Assembly: GCA_963807015.1 (NCBI GenBank)
Contig: CAWEAS010000012.1
Coordinates: 1-64,000 of the forward strand
Reading direction: 5' to 3'
Length of the DNA: 64,000 nucleotides
From: JAJPKK01 sp963807015
GTDB lineage: Bacteria > Pseudomonadota > Alphaproteobacteria > Rhizobiales > Xanthobacteraceae
Below the pieces are notes generated by a model. It ran no database searches and was not told where the DNA came from. It saw only the letters and a program-made list of their open reading frames with translations. Below, in pieces: positions 8,521 to 18,702 of the stretch (the first letter of the stretch is position 1; each line of letters begins with the position of its first letter). The translations under genes and the position numbers were made by a program.

Positions 8521-8826
8521 ATGGCCAGGAAGCTCAAGCCCATGCATCCCGGTGAGGTTCTACGGGAGGAGTTCCTGGTTCCGCTGCGGATGTCCGCAGG
8601 CGCTCTTGCCAAGGCCTGCGGCTTGCCGCGCACACGGATCGAGCGAATCGCCAGCGAACAGACCGGAATTACCGCCGATACTGCGCTTCGCCTCGCCAAG
8701 GCACTCGGCACCACTGCGCAGCTTTGGCTCAACCTGCAGAACGACTACGACGTCCAGATCGCGATGCGTGACCTCGGCAAGATTCTCGATCGCATCGAGA
8801 CCGTAAACAAGCCGAAGGCGGCCTGA
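8521..8826 (+). CDS. higA: HigA-family antitoxin (orphan)
   Basis: 101 residues. It starts with KLKPMHPGEVLREEFLVPL, the conserved opening of HigA antitoxins, followed by an Xre-type helix-turn-helix (LAKACGLPRTRIERIASEQ) and TADTALRLAKALGTTAQLWL. In intact systems it binds and blocks the HigB mRNA interferase and represses the operon. Here only the last 16 codons of higB remain, so the antitoxin has no partner in view. AGAGGACAGGACA precedes the ATG and supplies a ribosome site. It is the only plus-strand gene inside the guaB-rsmB-guaA block. Confidence 0.9.
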   Translation: MARKLKPMHPGEVLREEFLVPLRMSAGALAKACGLPRTRIERIASEQTGITADTALRLAKALGTTAQLWLNLQNDYDVQIAMRDLGKILDRIETVNKPKAA

Positions 8827-8848
8827 TGACCGGCAGCGACGACGCTCG

Positions 8849-10183
8849 TTACGCTCGCTCGCTGTGCCCGGGACGCAGCATAGCCACAAAGAACCCATCG
8901 GTTCCGGTGCGGCGCGGCGTCATCAGCACGCCCTCCCCTGTCACCTTGGCGGCGGCGCGGAACGCATCCGCCCGCGCGCCGAGCGGTTTCGCGAGTTCTT
9001 GCGGCGGCGCGAGCGCAAAATCCGGATGGCGCGCGAGGAAGGCGCGAACCCGCGCGCCGTTCTCCTCATCGAGCAGCGAGCAGGTGATGTAGGCGATGCG
9101 GCCCGTGGGCTTCACAAGGCCGGCGGCCCGATCGAGCAATTCGTCCTGCGCCTTGATGCGCTGCTCCAGCGCGCCCGGCCGCACCCGCCACTTGGCATCG
9201 GGATTGCGCCGCCACGCGCCGATGCCGGTGCACGGCGCATCGATGAGGAGGAGATCGGCCGCGCCTTCGAGATCGGCGAGGATGTCAGCGGCGCCGCGCG
9301 GGGTGCGCACGTCGAGAAAAGCGCCCACTTGGGTGCCCACTTGAGCGCCCGCGCGCGCGAGCCGCGCATGGATCGCCGCGAGGCGGCGCATGTCGCGATC
9401 GGTCGCGATGAGACGGCCGCGATTGGCCATGAGAGCCGCGAGCGCCAGCGTCTTGCCGCCGCCGCCGGCGCAGAGGTCGATCACGGTCTCGCCGGGCTCC
9501 GCCCCGGCAAAGAGCGCGGCAAGCTGGGAGCCCTCGTCCTGGATTTCGATGAGGCCGTCGATGAAGGCGGGCTCGGCCTGGATCGGCGGGCTCTTGGCCT
9601 CGGCCGAGAGCGTGATGCGCAAGCCGACGGGCGACCACGGCGTCGGCGTTGCACCGAGATGAGCGAGTGCCGCTTGCGCCTCCTCGCGGCTGCCTTTGAG
9701 GGTGTTGACGCGGAGATCGACCGGCGCGCGGCTCGCGAGCGCCGCCCCTTCTGCGGCGCGCTCGTCGCCGAACACCTCCGCGAAGTAGGGATCAAGCCAT
9801 TCGGGATAATCGCCGCGCACGTGAGCGGGCGCATCGTCGAGCGCCGCGCGCGCCAGCGCCGCAGTCTCCGCGTCGTCAGGCGGCGGCGGCGCGTGGCGCA
9901 CGCCGTCGGCAAGCCGCGCGATGGCGTCACCCGTGAGACCGCGTTCGAGCTTGAGCGCGCCGAACAGAATCGCGCGCGGGGTCGCCGCGCCCATGACGTA
10001 CGCGGCCGAGCTCTTGCGTCGCAGCGCGTCGAACACGAGGCCGCCGATCGCCGCGCGGTCGCCGGAGCCCGCGAAGCGATGCGCCAGCCCCCAGTCTTTG
10101 AGGGCATCCGCGGCCGGACGGCGCTGGGCGTCGATGTCGGCCAGCACCTCGATCGCGGCAGATAAGCGGGCTCCGGGAGTCAT
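8849..10183 (-). CDS. RsmB-like RNA (cytosine-5) methyltransferase
   Basis: 444 residues. Residues 1-150 form a NusB-like helical N-terminal domain and residues 150-440 a Rossmann-fold methyltransferase of the NOL1/NOP2/Sun family. The S-adenosylmethionine loop is DLCAGGGGKT at 236-245. The two catalytic cysteines are Cys318 in DAPCTG and Cys368 in TCSLL, as needed for m5C formation. The likely target is 16S rRNA (RsmB methylates C967 in E. coli), but other RNA targets cannot be excluded. It follows guaB and 10355-11182 on the same strand. Confidence 0.9.
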   Translation of the reverse strand: MTPGARLSAAIEVLADIDAQRRPAADALKDWGLAHRFAGSGDRAAIGGLVFDALRRKSSAAYVMGAATPRAILFGALKLERGLTGDAIARLADGVRHAPPPPDDAETAALARAALDDAPAHVRGDYPEWLDPYFAEVFGDERAAEGAALASRAPVDLRVNTLKGSREEAQAALAHLGATPTPWSPVGLRITLSAEAKSPPIQAEPAFIDGLIEIQDEGSQLAALFAGAEPGETVIDLCAGGGGKTLALAALMANRGRLIATDRDMRRLAAIHARLARAGAQVGTQVGAFLDVRTPRGAADILADLEGAADLLLIDAPCTGIGAWRRNPDAKWRVRPGALEQRIKAQDELLDRAAGLVKPTGRIAYITCSLLDEENGARVRAFLARHPDFALAPPQELAKPLGARADAFRAAAKVTGEGVLMTPRRTGTDGFFVAMLRPGHSERA

Positions 10184-10200
10184 CCAATCACATTCATCTC

Positions 10201-10320
10201 GTCATCGCCCGGCGTAGACCGGACGATCCAGTAACCACCGACATCAGATTTAGGGCACAGCCGTCGTTTTATCCATGATGCTGGGGGCTACTGGATGCCC
10301 AGCGTGCGCGGGGCATGATG
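10201..10320. repeat. Rhizobial-type dispersed palindromic intergenic repeat
   Basis: The interval starts GTCATCGCCCGGCGTAGACC, has CGATCCAGTA, and ends with the complementary parts TACTGGATGCCC and CGCGGGGCATGATG. Such CTGGATGCCC/GCCCGGGCGATCCAG palindromes are scattered between genes in Bradyrhizobium-like genomes. It fills most of the gap between the methyltransferase start and the end of the next gene. Confidence 0.5.
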
Positions 10321-10354
10321 CTGGGAGATAGGATCGGACCCCCGGAATTAAAGG

Positions 10355-11182
10355 TCACCTCTGGCTCTGCTTGAAGTAGCGCAAATCCGGCGGCTGCTGG
10401 CCCTTTTTCACCGGCATCAGATAGCCGTCGCCGCTGAGGAGATAATCATCCTTGCCGATGTAGACGTGATCGTTGCCGAGCGTGCAGGTGTTCTCGGTCC
10501 AGACCACCTTGGGCAAACGGCGGAACGTCTTCACGACCGCCCACGGCTTCGTCAGCGCGTGGTCATGGGTCGTCATCTCAAGGCGCAGCTGGCTTGGATC
10601 GGCCTTGTCGAGATAGTAGCGCTCCTTGAAGACGCTCTCGTTGTCCTCATGCAGCGGCGTGCCGCTCGGATCGTAGACGCGCGGTCCCATGAATCCGCGC
10701 GTCTCGACTTCGAGCACGTCGTATTTGCCATCATGATCCTCATCGATCCATTTGCCGATGGAATAGCCGGCGAAGGTCGGCTCGATCTGGGCCGGCCAGT
10801 CGCGGCCGTCGGTATAGATGCGGCGCGTGGTGTAGGTGGAATATTCAAACAGCATGTAGGTCACGCCGGGCGTGATCACGAATTCGAAGGGAAAGAAGCC
10901 GGACATTTGCCGCGGCATGCCCATGGGGATGCACTTCAACCCGGGATCGAGGCCCTGGCCGCCGAGCTTCTGGTCGGCGATGCTCGCCGCGTAGATCGCC
11001 TGATACTCCGCCGTGAGCGGCGCCTCCTGGCCGCGCGCCGCCGGCTTTGAATAATCGTAGCGGGGCTGGCCCTTTTCCACCCTCGCCCACTGGCCGGACC
11101 AGTCGGGATATTTGACCTCCTCCGCGAGCGCCCCCGAGGTCAATCCCGCAAGCACAACCAAAGTCATTCCGAAAAGGCGCAT
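10355..11182 (-). CDS. Secreted protein of unknown function
   Basis: 275 residues from the ATG at 11182. A Sec signal peptide covers residues 1-20 (GMTLVVLAGLTSGALA, cleavage before EEVKYPDWSG). The mature protein has YPDWSGQWARVEKGQPRYD, LKCIPMGMPRQMSGFFPFEF, TYTTRRIYTDGRDWP and GYSIGKWIDEDHDGKYDVLE, which look like a beta-rich lipocalin-like domain seen in many proteobacterial periplasmic proteins. Two Cys are present (KCIP and NTCTLG). The longer frame upstream of 11182 has no ribosome site. No function is assigned. Confidence 0.8.
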   Translation of the reverse strand: MRLFGMTLVVLAGLTSGALAEEVKYPDWSGQWARVEKGQPRYDYSKPAARGQEAPLTAEYQAIYAASIADQKLGGQGLDPGLKCIPMGMPRQMSGFFPFEFVITPGVTYMLFEYSTYTTRRIYTDGRDWPAQIEPTFAGYSIGKWIDEDHDGKYDVLEVETRGFMGPRVYDPSGTPLHEDNESVFKERYYLDKADPSQLRLEMTTHDHALTKPWAVVKTFRRLPKVVWTENTCTLGNDHVYIGKDDYLLSGDGYLMPVKKGQQPPDLRYFKQSQR

Positions 11183-11321
11183 GACATGCCCCTCGATCCC
11201 GCGATCCGTGCGCCGCCACCGCCTCGGGCACGGCATCATCGCGCACCGTGGAAAATGCAAGGCTCCGAAAAAGGACCCAGCGCGGTGGCGCGGCAGCTTA
11301 CACAGACTTGAGGGATCGCGG

Positions 11322-12809
11322 CTACGCCCGGCCGGGATAATTCGGGCTCTCGCGGGTGACGACGACATCGTGGACGTGGCTTTCGCGCAGGCCCGCACTG
11401 GAGATGCGCACGAACTGCGCTTTCTGGTGCAGCTCCGCGATGTCGTGGGCGCCGACGTAGCCCATGGCGGCACGCAGGCCGCCGCCGAGCTGGTGCAGGA
11501 CGTTGGCGACCGGGCCCTTGTAGGGCACCTGGCCTTCGATGCCTTCCGGCACGAGCTTAAGGTGATCCTTGATGTCCTGCTGGAAGTAGCGATCCGCTGA
11601 GCCGCGCGACATGGCGCCCACCGAGCCCATGCCGCGGTAGGCCTTGTAGGAGCGTCCCTGATAGAGAAACACCTCGCCGGGCGTCTCGTCGGTGCCGGCG
11701 AGCAGCGAGCCCACCATGACGCAATCGGCGCCGGCTGCGATCGCCTTCGCAAGGTCGCCGGAATATTTGATGCCGCCGTCGGCAATCACCGGCGTATCGG
11801 ACTGCCGCGCCACCTCGACCGCATCCATGATGGCAGTGAGTTGCGGGACGCCGACACCGGCAACGATCCGGGTTGTACAGATCGAGCCCGGCCCGATGCC
11901 GACCTTGATAGCGTCGGCGCCGGCGTTGATCAGCGCCTTCGCGCCCTCCGCCGTCGCGATATTGCCGGCCACCACCTGCACCGCATTGGAGAGCCGCTTG
12001 ATCCGCCGCACCGCATCGAGCACGCGACTCGAATGACCGTGGGCGGTGTCGACGATGACGAGATCGACCCCGGCCGCGAGCAATCGCTCGGTCCGCCGGT
12101 AGCCCTCGTCTCCGACCGTGGTTGCCGCGGCGACGCGCAGGCGGCCCTGCTCGTCCTTGCAGGCGTCGGGATGGGCGACGGCCTTCTCGATGTCCTTCAC
12201 GGTGATGAGGCCGACGCAGCGATAGTCCTCGTCGACGATGAGCAGCTTTTCGATGCGGTGCTGGTGGAGGAGCCGCTTCGCCTCCTCCTGGCCGACGCCC
12301 TCCCGCACCGTCACCAGCCGATCCTTGGTCATCAGTTCGGCGACCTTCTGGCGCCGATCGGTGGCGAAACGGACGTCGCGATTAGTGAGGATGCCAACGA
12401 GGCGCCCCGGCGCGTTGCCGCCGGCCACCACGGGGATGCCGGAGATGCGGTTCTCCTCCATCAGCGCGAGCGCGTCGGCGAGTGTCGCCTCGGGGTTGAT
12501 GGTGACCGGATTCACCACCATGCCGGACTCGAACTTCTTCACCTGGCGGACGAGGCCTGCCTGCTTTTCCGGGTCCATGTTGCGATGAATAACGCCGATG
12601 CCGCCGGCCTGCGCCATCGCGATCGCCATCGCCGCTTCCGTGACGGTGTCCATGGCGGAGGCGACGATCGGCAGGTTGAGGCGAATGTCGCGGGTGATGC
12701 GCGAGCGGACGTCGACCTCGGACGGCATGACATCCGAGAGGCCCGGCTTGAGCAACACGTCATCGAATGTGAAGGCTTCGCGTACGGCACCGTTTACGGT
12801 TTCCGCCAT
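11322..12809 (-). CDS. guaB: Inosine-5'-monophosphate dehydrogenase
   Basis: 495 residues. It oxidises IMP to XMP with NAD, the committed step to GMP. The (beta/alpha)8 barrel is split by two CBS domains at about residues 93-213. The catalytic loop GPGSICTTRIV has the active Cys near residue 311, and GGIKYSGDLAKAIAAGADCV follows. The mobile flap includes KAYRGMGSVGAM. I chose the ATG at 12809 because AGGAG lies 6 bases upstream; an in-frame TTG two codons earlier is possible. The end, ESPNYPGR, is typical. Confidence 0.97.
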   Translation of the reverse strand: MAETVNGAVREAFTFDDVLLKPGLSDVMPSEVDVRSRITRDIRLNLPIVASAMDTVTEAAMAIAMAQAGGIGVIHRNMDPEKQAGLVRQVKKFESGMVVNPVTINPEATLADALALMEENRISGIPVVAGGNAPGRLVGILTNRDVRFATDRRQKVAELMTKDRLVTVREGVGQEEAKRLLHQHRIEKLLIVDEDYRCVGLITVKDIEKAVAHPDACKDEQGRLRVAAATTVGDEGYRRTERLLAAGVDLVIVDTAHGHSSRVLDAVRRIKRLSNAVQVVAGNIATAEGAKALINAGADAIKVGIGPGSICTTRIVAGVGVPQLTAIMDAVEVARQSDTPVIADGGIKYSGDLAKAIAAGADCVMVGSLLAGTDETPGEVFLYQGRSYKAYRGMGSVGAMSRGSADRYFQQDIKDHLKLVPEGIEGQVPYKGPVANVLHQLGGGLRAAMGYVGAHDIAELHQKAQFVRISSAGLRESHVHDVVVTRESPNYPGRA

Positions 12810-12983
12810 GTCCAACTCCTAGCGCCCGCAGGCGTGATCCAACGGATAAATGGGGCCTGCTGCGGGACTTTGCGACCCCGCGGCGACTCAACCGGCTCCC
12901 ATGGAATTGGCGGGGGTCGATAGCACGGCCGTGTGACGTTGGAAAGCTGGTTGCGAAACTGATTCTCATGTTATGCGCAGCAA

Positions 12984-13895
12984 ATGACCACCAGCGCGCA
13001 GAAGATGACCGCGGCGGCGTTCGGACGCGCGCTCGAACTCCTCGACAACGGCGATCTCGACGGCGCGCTGGCGCACTTCGAGCGCGCGTTGCGGATCGAT
13101 CCGGCGCAGGCACAGATCTACGTCAAACGCGCCGGCGCCTGGCAACTCAAGGGTGAGCCGCAGCGGGCCGCCGCCGATTATGACGCCGCCATCGCGCTCG
13201 AGCCCGGCAAAGCCGATTACCGGCGGCTGCGCGGTCTCCTGCGCAACGCGGCCGGCGATATTGATGGGGCCATCGCCGACTTCGACGCAGCGATCGATCT
13301 TGACCCGGCCGGCGCGGCGGCGCACGTCGACCGCGGCATGGCGCGCTTTCTCAAGACCGATGTCGCCGGTGCAGTTGCGGACTTCGACGCGGCGCTCGCG
13401 ATCGATCCCCGCCATCCCAATGCGCACCACATGCGCGCGCTCGCCCGCCACGCGCAGGGCGACCACGACGGTGCGGTCACCGATCTCGATGCCGCCCTCG
13501 CAATCGACGGTGAGCACGCCGACATTCGCAACGATCGCGGCCGGGTCAACACGGCGCGGCGCGATCTCGTTGCGGCCCGCGCCGATTACGATGCCGCGGC
13601 GCGGCTCTCCCCGCACTGGTCGCGGCCGCACGCGAACCGCGGCTGGGCCGCGATCCTTGCCGACGATCTCGATGACGCCGCGCGGGCCTTCTCCCGCGCG
13701 CTTGCGCTCGATGCGGATGATGCGCTCGCGCTCTGCGGCCGCGCGGTCGTCGCAAGGCGCCGCGGTGATACGGTGTCGCCCGAGGCCAAGCGCGGCGCGG
13801 CGCTGATGAACGATCCTGAAGTGGCCCGCATGATCGCCGCGATCGGCGTCGCGCCGCTTGCCAACCTCGCGCTGGCGCCATTGCTTGAACCGTAG
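12984..13895 (+). CDS. Tetratricopeptide-repeat protein
   Basis: 303 residues made almost entirely of seven or more TPR units of 34 residues (for example GDIDGAIADFDAAIDLDP, DVAGAVADFDAALAIDP, DDLDDAARAFSRALALD). There is no signal peptide or enzymatic domain, so it is probably a cytoplasmic scaffold. No strong ribosome site precedes the ATG at 12984; the ATG at 13005 is an alternative. It is divergent from guaB. Confidence 0.8.
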   Translation: MTTSAQKMTAAAFGRALELLDNGDLDGALAHFERALRIDPAQAQIYVKRAGAWQLKGEPQRAAADYDAAIALEPGKADYRRLRGLLRNAAGDIDGAIADFDAAIDLDPAGAAAHVDRGMARFLKTDVAGAVADFDAALAIDPRHPNAHHMRALARHAQGDHDGAVTDLDAALAIDGEHADIRNDRGRVNTARRDLVAARADYDAAARLSPHWSRPHANRGWAAILADDLDDAARAFSRALALDADDALALCGRAVVARRRGDTVSPEAKRGAALMNDPEVARMIAAIGVAPLANLALAPLLEP

Positions 13896-13902
13896 ACGCG
13901 GG

Positions 13903-13919
13903 GCGCATCGGCGATGCGC
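13903..13919 (+). terminator. Hairpin after the TPR gene
   Basis: GCGCATC-GGC-GATGCGC is a perfect 7-bp stem 8 nt after the TPR stop. No T-run follows, so intrinsic termination is uncertain. The facing STAND gene ends 140 bp away. Confidence 0.35.
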
Positions 13920-14059
13920 GGAGCTAAAAATTCCTCACAAGCACCACGGGCGCAGCAGCTTATGCCTAGCCAACGGATCGTGGATCGAACTGCGGCCACA
14001 CATCGCAAACAGGTGTTTGCAGTTTCGCCGAATCGTTAAACGGATGTCCGGCGAGAGTT

Positions 14060-17000
14060 TTAAGTGCCAATGATCCGCACGAATACCGACTGAAGGGCTC
14101 GCCACAAACTCTCAACTTCCCGCTCGTAATAGGCAAGATTGAGAGGACCACGACGATCGCATGGGTTTTTCAAGTCATCCCGCCCTCGCAGGATTGGATC
14201 ATCCATTTCACCGTCGCTAAAAGATTGCGCACCTATCAGGCGGTCCCGACAAATATATCGTTGCCGCTGGTCAGCGGGCATTAGGCTTATGGAATCGATT
14301 TGCCAGATGCGCGCGGTCTCGTCATGGGACGCTGTAACGATTCGTCCGCCGTCCGGGCTCAGCGTAGCGTTTTCGACCTGGCTAGTGTGCCCAGAAAAAA
14401 TCGACAGTACCGCCCCGGTCTGGGCGTCCCACAATCGCGCGGTCCCGTCGGCCGAGGCGGTGACGACGCGATGGCCGTCAGCGCTGAAGGCTGCCCGGAG
14501 CACCCCATCCGTGTGTCCCGAAAGGACAGCAACTACGTCGCCACTTTTGGCGTCCCATACCCGTGCGGTGTTATCTGCGGACGCAGTCACCACACGCTCG
14601 CCATCCAAACTGAAATTTGCTGCGAAAACTTCTTTTGTATGACCTGACAGCTCGGCGAGCGCGGTGCCGGTCCGGACGTCCCACAATTTCGCTGTCTTGT
14701 CCTCGGATGCGGTAACGATTCGGTCGCCGTTGGGACTGAACGAGACGCCATATATGAGATCGGTGTGGCCTGACAGCGTGGCAATGGTGGCGCCCGATGC
14801 AACATCCCATAGTCGCGCGGTACCGTCCGCGGATGCGGTCGCGACGCGGGTGCCGTCCGGGCTGAAGACAGCGCTGTTGACGCCGCCCTCGTGCCCGGAC
14901 AGAACAGCGAGCAGATTTCCAGACCGCCCATCCCATAACCGCGCTGTTTTATCGCGCGAAGCGGTGACAATTCGACTTCCGTCGGGGCTATAGAGCGCGC
15001 TGAAAAGCCAGTCGGTATGGCCCTTCAGCGTGGCGAGAAGTGAACCGCTCTTTGCATCCCAAACTCTTGCGGTTTTATCGAATGATGACGTGACCGCCGA
15101 ATTTCCGTCGGGACTAAAAGCCGCTCCCGTAACCCAGTTGGTGTGTCCCGTGAGAAATCTTGAGCGTCGCACCGGACTTGGCGTCCCACAGTCGCGCTGT
15201 TTGGTCATTCGAGGCGGTCAGAACTCGACTGCCGTCCGGACTGAAGACCGCAGCGACAACCTTATCGGTATCTCCTGATAGCGTAACGAAAGCAGTATCT
15301 GTTCTCGCACGCCACAACCGAGCGGTATGGTCGCGTGATGCAGTGGCAATAAGGTCCCCGTCGGGACTGAACGACGCTCTCACAACTGAATCAGTGTGCC
15401 CGACGAGTTGAGCCAACTCGGCACCTTTCTGGGCATCCCACATCCTCGCCGTCCTGTCGGCTGAAGCGGTCACCACGCGACTACCATCCGAGCTGAAGTT
15501 TGCGTCGAATACTGAATCCATATGCCCAACAAGAACTGACAACGGATCACCTTTTTTGCCATCCCATATCCTCGCCGTTCCATCACTGGACGCGGTAACC
15601 ACGCGGCTACCGTCAGGACTGAACGCGGCACCGTCCACGGAACGCGTATGGCCTGACAGCGTGGCGATTGCGGCACCGGAGTTGGCGTTCCACAATCGCG
15701 CGGTCATATCCGCCGATGCGGTGACAATACGTGTCCCATCCGGGCTGAATGCGGCGCTGAGCACGTAGTTCGTGTGGCCGGTCAAATTGGCAAGTGGAGC
15801 TCCGGTTTTTGCATCCCACAATCGGGCGGTGTGGTCATCGGATGCGGTGACAATCCGGTTGCCGTCGGGGCTGAAGGCAGCCATCTGTACGGTATCGGCA
15901 TGGCCCATGAGAACCGCGAGCGCGGATCCTGTCGCCACATCCCATAGACGCGCCGTGTCGTCACTGGATGTCGTGACAATACGATTGCCGTCCGGGCTGA
16001 ACACTGCGGTGAGCACCACCGACCTGTGCCCGGAGAGCGTCTTAAGCAGCTCACCTGATATGCCATTCCAGATGCGCGCGGTTCCGTCCCACGATGCGGT
16101 AACGATGTGGCTCCCGTCCCGACTGAAGTCCGCATTCCACACTTTGTTGCTATGGCCGGAGAGCGTAACAAGCACCTTCCCGGCCCTAGCGTCCCACAGA
16201 CGCGCGGTGTTGTCCCCGGATGCAGTAACGATGCGACTGCCGTCGGGACTAAATTTCGCGGCCGTGACGATGTCACCATGTCCGCCCAGAACGGCGCGGA
16301 AGCGGCACCTTAGCGCAGATATGAACAGTGAGAGATCACCCTGTAATTCGGGCGAAATATAAGCGATTGGGAGCGACCCACGATCAGATGGCAGGCCAGC
16401 AACGGCAAACCGAAGGGAGCGGTCGCAAAAGCCTTGTTCGGACGCCGTTGCGCCGGCACTCGCAAAGACCGCCGCCTCGCTTCTTGAAGTTCGATATGAT
16501 TGCCACAACGTGCCCCCGAGGGCCGCCATGACAGCCACCAAAAGTGCGGCTAACGCCCAGCGCGCCAATCGTAGGTTTCGGCGTTCGCGCGCGAGGCGGC
16601 GTTGCTCAGCGAGACGCGCGCCAAGCTCCTTTGACCAGCATTCCCTGAGGTAAGCCCTCTCGGTCGTCGTCAGAACGGCGCCGACGTCGCTGCCGTCGCT
16701 GATTCTCTGCGCTTCATCCAGTCGTCTGCCGGAGTGAACAAGCCACGTCTCATCGCGCCCATTCGTCTCCCACTCGCGCGCCGCACGCTGAATTCCATCG
16801 ATCAACTTCAGATCGTCGGCATCGGCCTGCAACCAGGCCATCAGTGTCGACCATTGGCGCAACAAGCTCTCGTGAGCGATCTCGACGACATCAGCGCCGG
16901 AGCGACGGTCCGCGACAAGGAGCCTCGCTTTGATGAGCCGCTCGACCATGGCGCGCGAGCTTTGGGGGAAATCATTGAGTTGTGCGACCCGACGCATTGG

Positions 17001-18545
17001 CGTCCCTGTCTCAGGGTCGATCCGCGCGAGCCACGGGATAAAAGCCGCCTTTAACTCCGCAAGTTGCTCTTCCCGGGATGTCGGGATGGCTGGCGCGTCC
17101 GCGGGTTTGGTGAGTGCGCGCTTGAGTGCCATGTCGATCGCGCCTGAGATCCCGCCGATCACGTCATACTGCTCGGACGTCAAGTTTCCGGTCGTTCCAA
17201 ACTCGCGATAAAGGTGCGAGATAGTGAAGGCGAGCAGCGGGAGGGCATCGGCGCCGCTCGCATCCGCGACGAGCCGATCGGCGAGCAGCGGGCTCAGAGT
17301 CAATCGATTGCCGCGCCGCGCGAGAACATCGAGCGGCTTCAGGATGACGTCGCGATAGGCGCTTTGCGGCAGTGGCAGCAACGGCAACGTTTCCGGAACC
17401 TCCAACTTGACGTCGTCGATCGCCTGGAACAGGCGTGCGGCTCCATCGGCGCGAACAGTGAACAGGCACAGCAACTCCGGGGGCGAGCGGCGCATAACGC
17501 TTGCGATCAGCGACAGAAAGCGTTCGCTTTCTGCGGCGTCGTCGGCGGCAAACAATTCTTCAGCCTGATCTATTCCGATGACGAGAACCGGCGAGCGCCC
17601 GTCAGACACGCCAACGCGTCGTTCGTCACACGCAAGCGATGCCGCTTGCGTCATCAACTCGACGAATGTGTTGGCGGCAATTGCGGCATCCGGCGCTGTC
17701 AAGGACGCATGAATCTCACCTGGGCTCACGATGCGGCCGGGCTGCGATAGTCGGAGGGCGAGCCTGCGGCCGAGTCCCTCAGGTCCAGTCAAGATGCCCT
17801 GAGCCGGCCGAACGATGGCAAGGGGTGCAAAATCCGAATCGCGGTCAAGTCGCGGCCAGAGCCCGGCGCGCAGGTAGGATGACTTTCCGGCACCCGAGGC
17901 AGCCTGGATGACGAGAAGCCTTGGACGACCGTTACGCCGCAACACCCGCAGTTTATCGAGGCCGCGCAAGATGTCGGCGTCGCGACCGAAAAAGATGCCA
18001 GCATCTTCTTCCGTAAATGCGCTGAGCCCCGGAAACGGTTCGGCATTTGGTCTGTCCTCCGGGGGCCACGCGAAACTGTCCGGAGTTATGCCTCGTTTGA
18101 CCAGGAAATCCTTGACGCGGGCGAGTGCATCCTCATTGAAGCGAACGAGGAGGCACTCGCCGCGATAATCGACGGTTTGAACATGAGATTGGGGAGGCGC
18201 CGCCAAATCCACAATTTGGCGTTCTTTATAGGAATTGAGACGTTGGTCGTCGACTTGCAAGTCGTGCAAGAGAACAACGATGATCTCCTTACCGAAATCT
18301 TCAGCCTTGCGAACTTCCGCGATACATTCAGGGGAGGCAAGTGCGTGGGGCGAGGCGAGCAAGACCACCGCCTCGCACCGAGCGCTTGCCTTTCTCAGAG
18401 CCTCTTTCCAACGCTCACCAGCTCCGATGCTGTCGAGGTCGAGAAATACGTCATCCGCACCCCATCCGTTTGCGCCGAGCCATTGCTTGAAAGCGATGGC
18501 GAAAACGTTGTCCTTGCTGGAGTGGCTGATGAAAAGGCGCGACAA
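14060..18545 (-). pseudogene. TIR-nSTAND NTPase-TM-WD40 protein, one frameshift
   Basis: The gene starts at TTG 18545 (LSRLFISHSSKD); an in-frame TAA lies 24 nt upstream and no ATG fits. Residues 1-140 are a TIR domain with a possible NADase Glu77 in SPECIAE. Residues 165-600 are an nSTAND1-type NTPase: FPGLSAFTEEDAGIFFGRDA, Walker A SGAGKSS at 217-223, Walker B VLVIGIDQAEELF. A transmembrane helix lies at 661-681. Sixteen WD40 repeats of 42 residues follow, then a family-typical tail (DPILRGRDDLKNPCDRRGPL). The frame breaks near 15162, where TTT replaces TT after codons GATLKI; removing one T gives SGATLKILTGHTNWVTGAAF and about 1,490 residues. TIR-STAND proteins can act in defence signalling; this is inference. 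Confidence 0.85.
14289..16305 (-). repeat. Tandem 126-bp repeats encoding 16 WD40 units
   Basis: Sixteen units of 42 codons, each with the pattern LSGHTxxV...AxFSPDGxRIVTASxDxTARLWDAxxG. The total of 2,017 bp equals 16 x 126 plus the one extra base. Two seven- or eight-bladed propellers would account for 16 blades. Units differ mainly at the variable loop residues. Confidence 0.85.
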
Positions 18546-18702
18546 GGTGAAGACCGTTGCTATCCATTAACTCGGCCAGCATAGACTGCCAATCCTCGCA
18601 AAAACAATGCGTGGCAACTTGTTAGCTATGGGGGCCGCATAACCTCTTTTGGGGCAACCTGCGGCTTCGCTAAAGTCCTCTCACTTCGCGAATGACACGC
18701 CT

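Noticed and set aside
8864..10165. 433-codon frame opposite the RsmB-like gene
   Set aside because: Antisense shadow, Arg/Ala-rich, no ribosome site.
10355..11785. 476-residue protein extending into guaB
   Set aside because: The upstream part overlaps guaB on the same strand in another frame; the signal peptide at 11182 defines the start.
11841..12923. 360-codon frame opposite guaB
   Set aside because: Antisense shadow, His/Asp/Arg-rich.
14289..16305. CRISPR-like or satellite array
   Set aside because: The 126-bp period is in frame and encodes WD40 units, so it is a protein repeat.
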